Positions 17,301-22,296 of a stretch of 38,244 nucleotides of DNA are shown here, piece after piece. Every line of letters starts with the position of its first letter. Within the stretch, counting starts at the first letter, position 1. Origin of the DNA: JBJHBY01 sp050485745 (GTDB lineage Bacteria > Pseudomonadota > Gammaproteobacteria > Pseudomonadales > CAMLJR01); the NCBI GenBank assembly GCA_050485745.1, contig JBJHBY010000004.1, positions 1-38,244 on the forward strand, written 5' to 3'. Made by a program: the position numbers and the translations under genes. The notes beneath the pieces are model-generated. The model was not told the DNA's origin, ran no database searches, and saw only the letters and a program-made list of their open reading frames with translations.

Positions 17301-17680
17301 GCATATCGGCGATGGAGGGACCGGCGGATTGGGAGGAGGAAGAAGAGATCGACGAGGAAGCCCCCGTTGAACCCGTACAGGCTGCGGTCGCCGAGCTGGT
17401 GGCGGAGCTTGCCGAGTCTGCCGGAAGCGACGACTTGTTCGTGGAAGTCGGAGACCGCGTCACGTATTGCCCCGTCGACGATTCGGCGGATCGCCACAGC
17501 ATCCTGATTGTCGACAGCGAAAGCAATGTAAAGATGGGGCTGGTGAACGAGAATGCTCCGCTTGCCCAAGCTCTGCTCGGACTTGCTCCCGGGGACGAGG
17601 GCGTGTTGGATATCTCGGGCCAGAGATCTCGTCGGATTCGGGTCATCAAAGTTCAGCGACAGGAGGAGCTTTTGCCTTAA
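11381..17680 (+). CDS. giant DUF4011 superfamily 1 helicase-nuclease with GreA/B-like C-terminus
   Basis: A protein of 2,099 residues. DUF4011 is at the N-terminus (LLDLSGRNRLLNYR near 42-55). The SF1 helicase core is split: motif I GPPGTGKS (356-363) is followed by a helical, coiled-coil-like insertion of about 1,200 residues. Then come motif II MDEAS (Asp1571-Glu1572), motif III GDPKQLPP (1595-1602), motif IV WHYRSQHESL (1647-1656), motif V VQGDERDVIFIST (1771-1783) and motif VI NVLFTRSKRR (1810-1819). A PD-(D/E)XK-type nuclease domain of the Vsr/MTES_1575 kind follows, with IECDGATYHS (Glu1914, Asp1916) and IHRIWSTDWF. The last 80 residues resemble the GreA/GreB C-terminal domain (ENAPLAQALLGLAPGDEGV). 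DUF4011 helicase-nucleases often occur in defence islands; a role against phage DNA is inference. Composition differs from the flanks. All catalytic motifs are intact, while the genes before it are decayed. Confidence 0.88.
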   Translation: MEYEQRTGEYQANDADNLVGELFSGGITVGEAIERLRTRLLDLSGRNRLLNYRHPKGRCIQIVDEPNINLVFDRLYVDGKGVPFKYVSEPPPDFYEGKRPEARIYAPRVGISTSFEFSPNPEGSSGRRLHGIQTLLYPADLERKLRKISSEAKTAVEETGSNMLFLVFGFLEFYDSEDSERPMLAPLLSLPVILVRGDIDQETRTYQYTVQHNGEDLAENHTLREKLRRDFMLSIPEFGEEDVPETYFRNIEDAVKNRRRWRVRRQITLGMLSFGKLAIWSDLDSKKNPALTEHRLIHSVFSGGAGGGSGDGGLHAEDYKIDDLPEGSKPLIYDADSSQHSAIIDVLAGKNLVINGPPGTGKSQTITNIIAAALSSGKKVLFVSEKLAALEVVRRRLNYAGLGHFCLELHSHKTQKKKFLEDIGARIEKKFPPPAQFQTKLSTLQRQKAELARYAELMGSRVGNAMGLTINEVFWAAERRRQELGALAAEVNAIGFPDAASWTHDDVAVRRSSLAALAESYDAIGGYALGHPWWGFLPEPLSPSDDEIIARMIHGALEHARVADAAADKAVAFFGLKGQPSVAEAKKIRVALDSAPPVPDELNPSLLLQLFDPNFDPNGRRSSRLLSDVASGIDKTRKLFEAAAQSLADGCRLSAEEEREARDIAENHRLTPSLLSADIGMAHEAVVRLEKSVAAFEVAAKASAPEYGPAGSAASESFLAELASEEASGLGPFAIRSIAERAAAVMEIAASISQALSRVEAIVSRRGLPFDATPDSVARLADSDGIAGLVKGICCDEPALGKARRLSSFGLAHKPVDEITLLKERLDANLSSSALALERCSQVAERLGVPFDSSVKAVAEVRALAQIAESAPKELLEYRRPSFGYPATSELIDRIRAALSAEKTGRESFEKLFYMDALPSVGEIKNAVISLRAKDGFLAFFDRDWREAKKLHASLSRERRRLSGRDRSEELAQLAAWIEARDAFLSNGELIETFGGLFRGLETDPAKIARLYSWYQSSKTVLARCPGLSEQIDLTTTSADRLAELAAKAEACEADVRLLDNFGSAVREIFGADVSGFREALSKGYVHAFEVLAQASASMEKVIEFFGERAEKTLSPKDALRLMEAKADLDAASPDLSSLMGARKMLKTAGGDELGVLADLTGGPWSTALTHISERAAYAAEIASTAASFASQEVPLSAAEAFAKAKLELDEAWSVVSAPPAWNRFENWFDLTEAARSNASAARQVLERFSSIARSGVSTSAVFSAMDMESEANEILDRFSASEDVRRMLGEVFEGAKTDLHLLSITHAWGSAICALKLPREIRKSLLSQSARFSLEEARRFYSEVDDGCSEAKVALEELSRFGSFSWDEWQRTVRSAIERDFPSEIVSRLREPAGKPESILPWSKYLTLRNQVREEGLDGFVSALESKRLPSTALASAYELAVYQSIGRSVYQAFPELTRFNGSAHDKVRADYRALDAKIVSLTGKDFGSQIESRTRVPEGQRGSTVGDYTEMHLLRREINKKRRHIPIRQLIKRAGKALLELKPCFMMGPLSVAQYLEQGALKFDLVVMDEASQLRPEEALGAIARGSQLVVVGDPKQLPPTNFFDRMVDSGDEDDEDEAPAAISGMESILDICQQIFTPVRSLRWHYRSQHESLIAFSNHHFYKNLIIFPSPYAKNPGLGVKYRYVRGGVYKDRQNIPEAQRLVDAVLEHMLKRPDESLGVVTLNQTQRELIEELLDKKLKTFAEGAEFMERWEAEGWPFFVKNLENVQGDERDVIFISTTFGQVIGTNKVRQNFGPISRPDGWRRLNVLFTRSKRRIELFTSMNPEDIIVDEKTPLGTKSLRDYLDFAKRGVLVTTDEGERDPDSDFEVSVANVITSMGYEVKPQLGVAGFFIDMAVRNPDRQGEFLAGIECDGATYHSGFSVRDRDRIRQEILESLGWRGRIHRIWSTDWFYNPRREIERLRGFLEDRRRISAMEGPADWEEEEEIDEEAPVEPVQAAVAELVAELAESAGSDDLFVEVGDRVTYCPVDDSADRHSILIVDSESNVKMGLVNENAPLAQALLGLAPGDEGVLDISGQRSRRIRVIKVQRQEELLP

Positions 17681-17691
17681 ATTGAGGATGA

Positions 17692-17835
17692 TACGGCAAT
17701 CGAGGACCAAATGAAAAATGGCCCAGATACTTTGGCGACCATTTCTATGTCTACTGTCTGAGCCTGCCAGACGGTTACTCACTCTTTGGTATAAGGCCTG
17801 GGTTCGCTGAGGGGCTTAGATTTTCCACACATTAA
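17692..17835 (+). pseudogene. headless coding remnant after the helicase
   Basis: Directly after a TGA (17689-17691), a frame of 47 codons runs to TAA 17833-17835 with strongly protein-like content (PRYFGDHFYVYCLSLPDGYS, then LFGIRPGFAEGL). It has no start codon and no ribosome binding site, and the same frame is closed upstream. It is best read as the 3' end of a gene that lost its 5' part, perhaps at the downstream edge of the accessory block. Chance cannot be excluded at this length. Confidence 0.4.
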
Positions 17836-18220
17836 CTCAACGGATTGTCTGACCCCGGGCCTTTTCTGTGGCTGCAAATCGGCCTTGAGCCTTGGACCCG
17901 TTTACTGCCCCGACACGCTTTATCGTCGCGTTAATACGCGGCACAGGCATGTGCCGCCATTGCTCGATAGTCAATTTAATCTTTTTAAATACAATGATTT
18001 ACTTGTTTACCCCTCAGCATTTCAGATGCGTACATGCCGGCAGTCATCGAGTCCTGTCAGCGTACCAGGCTGATAATGTCACCGCTTGTTGACTTGCTGC
18101 CGGAAGCTGGGGAACAATCCATTGCCATGGTCCAGATGCATGGCAGTCTCAGGGCGGCTGTGTCTTGCTGCGGTGCCGGCGGTGTCCGGCGCATGAATCA
18201 CGATGAAGGGGGAACTTCCG
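17836..18220. other. intergenic region at the downstream edge of the accessory block
   Basis: 385 bases without a convincing gene. It includes a short hairpin GGCAC/GTGCC (17940-17955), an AT-rich tract (17968-18003) that could hold a promoter for the cupin gene, and then sequence returning to the GC-rich style of the flanks. No tRNA end or long direct repeat with the other edge (around 9670-9770) was found; only AATTTAAT is shared. Confidence 0.5.
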
Positions 18221-18775
18221 ATGGATACACAACAGGCCGGTGCCGCCGGCAAGAGCAACGGCAGCCGCCGTGGGATCGAGGTATTTCGTGCCGCCGATGG
18301 CGAGCCGCTGAGCGAAACACAGATGCCGATGGAAGGCATCGATGAAAGCGTCATGGCAGGTTTCGCCAAGTTGATGGAGGCCGGCGGTGCCGAGGCCGGT
18401 GGCGAAGTGGTGCGCTGCCTGTTCAGGGAGCCGCAGGACGATGGCCTCAGCCTCTGTTATGCCTGGTTCAAGAGTGGCTTTATCCTGCCGCGTCACTCCC
18501 ACGATGCGGACTGCGTGTACTACATCATTGGCGGTGAGCTGAAACTGGGTAACCAGGTGCTGCGCAAGGGGGATGGCTTTTTCGTACCCTGTGACGCGCC
18601 CTACAGCTACCAGGCAGGCCCGGAAGGCGTGGAAGTCCTGGAGTTCCGCAACGCCGCCCGGTTCAATATCCTGTTCAAGAACAACGACGAGGCGCACTGG
18701 GAGCGCATGGCGGAGTCCTTCCGCAGCAATGCACCGAAGTGGCAGACCGAGACCGTCCCGCCCTCGGACCGTTGA
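18221..18775 (+). CDS. cupin-domain protein
   Basis: A protein of 184 residues. A single conserved beta-barrel occupies about residues 75-155. The first cupin motif has HSH (92-94) and a following GGEL turn. In the second motif (GDGFFVPCDAPYSYQ) the expected histidine appears to be tyrosine, so metal binding may be incomplete or altered. The ATG at 18221 is chosen because AGGGGGAA (18207-18214) lies just before it; the ATG at 18203 precedes that site. Function unknown; such proteins are often small enzymes or ligand sensors. It is the first ordinary gene after the accessory block. Confidence 0.75.
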   Translation: MDTQQAGAAGKSNGSRRGIEVFRAADGEPLSETQMPMEGIDESVMAGFAKLMEAGGAEAGGEVVRCLFREPQDDGLSLCYAWFKSGFILPRHSHDADCVYYIIGGELKLGNQVLRKGDGFFVPCDAPYSYQAGPEGVEVLEFRNAARFNILFKNNDEAHWERMAESFRSNAPKWQTETVPPSDR

Positions 18776-18926
18776 GCGACGATCCGCCGTCACATGGCAC
18801 AGGAGGTGTCGCGTCTGGCCTCGCCTGACCTGAACCAGGCTTTGCCGGGCCGGGCCATTGCTCCGTGCACAATCGGCGAAGTCAGGCTATTTTTTCATGG
18901 GTCTTCCGTTTTACAGGCATCAAGGC

Positions 18927-19322
18927 ATGAAAAAAGTCCCGTTCCCGCTTTTGCCTCCCCTGGCGCTGACAGTCTTCGGGGTGCTGGCCGGCTGCGCCGC
19001 GCCGGGCAACAAGCCACTGGTTCAGCCGGGCACGGAGGTGGGGGTGATTGAAGTCCGCAACGCCGTCGACCGGGCCATTGTCGACCTGCGCATCGGGCGC
19101 TGTGGAGACACCCTTGGCTTTGGTTCGGACTACGGTTACGACCGCCTCGAGGGCCGCCGAATCGAGCCCGGCCAGGCGTTGCGCTTCGACGCTTCCTACG
19201 GTTGCTACAACGTCTCGGCCCTGAGCGGCAGCAACTCGTTCTTTGGTACCAGTCGCGAGCACTTTGGCACCGTGGTGGTGAATGAGAGCAACGTGGGGAT
19301 CGGCGTCTGGACGGTGCGCTGA
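18927..19322 (+). CDS. small predicted lipoprotein
   Basis: A protein of 131 residues with a lipoprotein signal peptide: basic MKK, hydrophobic core, lipobox LAGC with the lipidated cysteine at residue 23. The mature part (about 108 residues) is rich in glycine, serine and tyrosine and has two cysteines that may pair. The second residue after the acylated cysteine is alanine, so sorting to the outer membrane is expected. The start at 18927 fits the signal peptide; an upstream ATG at 18897 would add ten residues. I do not recognise the family. Its 3' end faces aceA across a strong hairpin. Confidence 0.72.
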   Translation: MKKVPFPLLPPLALTVFGVLAGCAAPGNKPLVQPGTEVGVIEVRNAVDRAIVDLRIGRCGDTLGFGSDYGYDRLEGRRIEPGQALRFDASYGCYNVSALSGSNSFFGTSREHFGTVVVNESNVGIGVWTVR

Positions 19323-19341
19323 GTACGTCCGCCGGGACAAT

Positions 19342-19360
19342 GGCCCACCCGGGGTGGGCC
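19342..19360. terminator. bidirectional hairpin between the lipoprotein gene and aceA
   Basis: GGCCCACC (19342-19349) and GGTGGGCC (19353-19360) form a perfect 8-bp GC stem with a 3-base loop, midway between two converging stops (19322 and 19383). It has no T-run on either side, so termination would depend on the stem or on Rho. Confidence 0.6.
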
Positions 19361-19382
19361 GACGCGCGAGGCCTGGATGGTC

Positions 19383-20981
19383 TCAGGCAAACTGGTTCAT
19401 GGTGTTCAGGGCACCACCGGCCTTCAGTGCCGCCTCCCCGGCGAAGTACTCCTTGTGGTCGTCGCCGATGTTACTGCCGGCCATATCCTGGTGCCTGACC
19501 GCGGCGATGCCCTCGCGGATCTCGCGTCGCTGCACTTCCCGGACATAGGCCAGCATGCCATCCTCACCGAAGTAGCCCCGTGCCAGGGAGTCCGTGGACA
19601 GGGCCGCGGTGTGATAGGTGGGCAGGGTGATCAGGTGGTGGAACACCCCCGCCCGCAGCGAGGCCTCGCGCTGGAAGGCGCGGATGCGGGCATCCGCCTC
19701 GCGGGCGAGATCGGTATCGTCGTAGTCCTCGCTCATCAGGCGCGCGGCGTCGTAGCCCGCGACATCACGGCCCTCGGCGTGCCAATCCTCAAGGACCTGC
19801 TGACGAAAGTTCAGCGTCCAGTTGAACGACGGGCTGTTGTTGTAGACCAGCCTGGCACCGGGCACGACCTCGCGGATGCGTGCCATCAGTTGCGCAATCT
19901 GCTCCACATGGGGCTTCTCTGTTTCGATCCAGAGCAGATCCGCACCGTGCTGCAGGCTGGTGATGCAGTCCAGGACCACGCGCTCCTCACCGCTGCCGGG
20001 GCGAAACTGGAACAGGCCCGAGGGCAGGCGCCGCGGGCGTACCAGGGCGTCACCCTGGCGGATCACCACGTCGCCATTGGCAATATCCGCCGCGCTGTGG
20101 ATCACCTCGCCATCGAGAAAACTATTGTAGCGATCCCCGAGATCACCCGGTTCCCGGGTCACCGCGATCTGCCGGGTGAGGCTGGCGCCGAGTGAGTCGG
20201 TGCGGGCCACGATCACGCCGTCCTCGACCCCCAGCTCCAGAAACGCGTAGCGCACCGCCCGGATTCGCGCCAGGAACTCCTCATGGGGCACGGTGACCTT
20301 GCCGTCCTGGTGACCGCACTGTTTCTCATCGGAGACTTGGTTCTCGATCTGGATGCAGCAGGCGCCGGCCTCGATCATTTTTCTGGCCAGCAGATAGGTG
20401 GCCTCGGCGTTGCCAAAGCCGGCGTCGATGTCGGCAATGATCGGCACCACATGAGTCTCGAAGCCATCGATACGCTGCTCCACGGCGCGGGCGGCGATCT
20501 CGTCACCCCGGCTCCGGGCGCTGTCGAGTTCGCGGAACAACTGGTTCAGCTCACGGGCATCCGCCTGGCGCAGGAAGGTGTACAGCTCCTCGATCAGTGC
20601 CGGTACCGCAGTCTTCTCGTGCATTGACTGGTCTGGCAGTGGCCCGAAGGATGAGCGCATCGCCGCGATCATCCAGCCCGAAAGGTACAGGTAACGGCCG
20701 CGGGTGCTGCCGAAGTGGCGCTTGATTGCCAACAGCTTCTGCTGGCCAATGAAGCCGTGCCAGCAGCCCAGGGACTGGGTGTACTGCGTCGGGTCGGCAT
20801 CATAGGCGGCCATGTCGCGGCGCATGATGGCGGCGGTGTGGCGGGCGATGTCCAGTCCGGTGCGAAACCGGTTCTGCAGGCGCATGCGCGCGGCGGACTC
20901 GGGATTGATGGCCTGCCAGGTCGGGCCGTGGTCGGCGACCAGGCGGGCAGTGTGGCTGACTTCCTGTTTGTACTGTGGCAT
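19383..20981 (-). CDS. aceA: isocitrate lyase
   Basis: Splits isocitrate to glyoxylate and succinate, the first glyoxylate-shunt step, in the cytoplasm. It has 532 residues, matching the long (about 531-residue) Pseudomonas-type enzyme rather than the 434-residue E. coli one. The active-site loop is KQCGH (220-224, Cys222), and DIDAGFGNAEAT (184-195) carries metal-binding acids. The start ATG at 20981 has AGGGA eight bases upstream and matches the N-terminus of Pseudomonas homologues; an upstream ATG at 21017 lacks a good site. It diverges from a LysR gene, with inverted repeats between, and glcB follows that gene, so the whole shunt is encoded here. Confidence 0.96.
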   Translation of the reverse strand: MPQYKQEVSHTARLVADHGPTWQAINPESAARMRLQNRFRTGLDIARHTAAIMRRDMAAYDADPTQYTQSLGCWHGFIGQQKLLAIKRHFGSTRGRYLYLSGWMIAAMRSSFGPLPDQSMHEKTAVPALIEELYTFLRQADARELNQLFRELDSARSRGDEIAARAVEQRIDGFETHVVPIIADIDAGFGNAEATYLLARKMIEAGACCIQIENQVSDEKQCGHQDGKVTVPHEEFLARIRAVRYAFLELGVEDGVIVARTDSLGASLTRQIAVTREPGDLGDRYNSFLDGEVIHSAADIANGDVVIRQGDALVRPRRLPSGLFQFRPGSGEERVVLDCITSLQHGADLLWIETEKPHVEQIAQLMARIREVVPGARLVYNNSPSFNWTLNFRQQVLEDWHAEGRDVAGYDAARLMSEDYDDTDLAREADARIRAFQREASLRAGVFHHLITLPTYHTAALSTDSLARGYFGEDGMLAYVREVQRREIREGIAAVRHQDMAGSNIGDDHKEYFAGEAALKAGGALNTMNQFA

Positions 20982-21055
20982 GGCGAATTCCCTGAAGGCG
21001 AGTGGTTGTTGAGTCATTGCCGGGCCAGGCTGGACAAACTGTAGGGCGGCGATCA

Positions 21056-21081
21056 TGATTTTTGAAATCAATGTTTTTGAT
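21056..21081. promoter_or_regulatory. overlapping inverted repeats between aceA and the LysR gene
   Basis: TGATTT-TTG-AAATCA (21056-21070) is a perfect 6-bp dyad with a 3-base centre. It overlaps ATCAA-TGTTT-TTGAT (21067-21081), a second 5-bp dyad. The tract is AT-rich in a GC-rich genome and lies 28 bases before the LysR start and about 75 bases before aceA. This is the expected place for an autoregulated LysR-type operator controlling both genes. Confidence 0.55.
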
Positions 21082-21108
21082 CTTCGCTATTCACGGGATG
21101 AATTAACA

Positions 21109-22080
21109 ATGAACATCGAGCGTGTCGACCTGAATCTGCTGGTGTATCTGGATGTGCTGTTGCGCGAGCGCAACGTGACCCGGGCGGCCGAGTCCATTGG
21201 TCTCAGCCAGCCCGCGATGAGCAACGGCCTGCGTCGCCTGCGCGAGCTGTTCAACGACCCCCTGCTGGTGCGCACCAGCGAGGGTATGACGCCGACGGAG
21301 AAGGCGCGGCAGCTGCAGCCGCTGGTGGGCGATGCCCTGCAGACGCTGCAGCGCGCCCTGCAGACCAGCGCCGGATTCGAGCCCGCGGAGGCCAGCCGCG
21401 TGTTCCGCATCATGGTCAGTGACTACACCGAGGCCACCCTGATTCCGGCGCTGCTCGCGCAGTTGCACCGGGAGGCGCCGGGCATCGTGCTCGACATCCT
21501 GGCCCCCAGCGACATGAGCTTCGAGGATGTGGAGCGGGGCAAGGTCGACATGGTGATCAACCGCTTCGACAGCCTGCCGCAGTCCTTCCACCAGGTGACC
21601 CTGTGGCGTGACACCTACGCCTGTGTACTGGGTCGCGACAACCCGGTGCTGGGGGATTTCAATTTTGAAACCTACCTGGCAGCGGATCACGTCTGGGTCA
21701 GCAAGACCGGCTGGGGCGCGGGCATGGGGATCCATCCCGGTGACGCCAATCGCCTGGGCTGGGTGGATACGGCCCTGAAACAGCTCGGCCGCAGCCGCAA
21801 CATCAAGATCTTTACCCGGCACTACCTCTCGGCGATGTTGCTGGCGCGGCAGCGCAACCTGATCGTCACGGTGCCCAGCAAGGCCGCGCGCGTGGTGGCC
21901 AGCGAGGCCGACGTGGTGGTGCGGCCTCCGCCGTTTCCGATTCCCGCCATCGAGCTGAAGATGGCCTGGTCCCCGATCCTGCAACACAACCCGGCTCATC
22001 GCTGGATGCGACGGGTGCTCACCGAGCTGGCCAGTGAGATCGACCGGTGCAGCCGCGAGGAGGGCGCAGCCATTTGTTAG
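21109..22080 (+). CDS. LysR-family transcriptional regulator, divergent from aceA
   Basis: A protein of 323 residues. The N-terminal winged helix-turn-helix has the LysR signature (NVTRAAESIGLSQPAMSNGL, about residues 22-41, then LRELFNDPLLVRT). The C-terminal half is the periplasmic-binding-like effector domain. The DLNLLVYLDVLLRERN opening is that of the NodD/LeuO-like subgroup. The start ATG at 21109 begins right before the conserved N-terminus; the longer frame would run through the inverted repeats. Location between aceA and glcB suggests it controls the glyoxylate shunt in response to a C2-C4 metabolite. That function is inferred from position only. Confidence 0.9.
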   Translation: MNIERVDLNLLVYLDVLLRERNVTRAAESIGLSQPAMSNGLRRLRELFNDPLLVRTSEGMTPTEKARQLQPLVGDALQTLQRALQTSAGFEPAEASRVFRIMVSDYTEATLIPALLAQLHREAPGIVLDILAPSDMSFEDVERGKVDMVINRFDSLPQSFHQVTLWRDTYACVLGRDNPVLGDFNFETYLAADHVWVSKTGWGAGMGIHPGDANRLGWVDTALKQLGRSRNIKIFTRHYLSAMLLARQRNLIVTVPSKAARVVASEADVVVRPPPFPIPAIELKMAWSPILQHNPAHRWMRRVLTELASEIDRCSREEGAAIC

Positions 22081-22113
22081 CCTGCGCCCGGCGGGGACAC
22101 ATCCCTGTGCCGA

Positions 22114-22149
22114 CGATTAACCCGGCAATGTTCATCGCCGGGTTAATCG
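22114..22149. terminator. 13-bp perfect hairpin between the LysR gene and glcB
   Basis: CGATTAACCCGGC (22114-22126) pairs fully with GCCGGGTTAATCG (22137-22149) around a 10-base loop, 33 bases after the LysR stop. It has no T-run, so it is either a terminator of unusual form, an mRNA 3' stabiliser or a protein-binding site in front of glcB. Confidence 0.55.
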
Positions 22150-22296
22150 CCACCGTGCCGTTGCCATGCGGGGATATTCATTGGGTGAATGTTGGGAATA
22201 AAAAGCATTGCTTTGTCTGATGCGGAACATGCTGGCTAACATGCCTCCAACCCGACCGGATCGGGCCCGAGTGTCAACGTGAGAAGGAAAACCGTC

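Noticed and set aside
9670..18000. Direct repeats as attachment sites of an integrated element
   Set aside because: Only an 8-base AT-rich match is shared by the two edges, and no recombinase gene is present.
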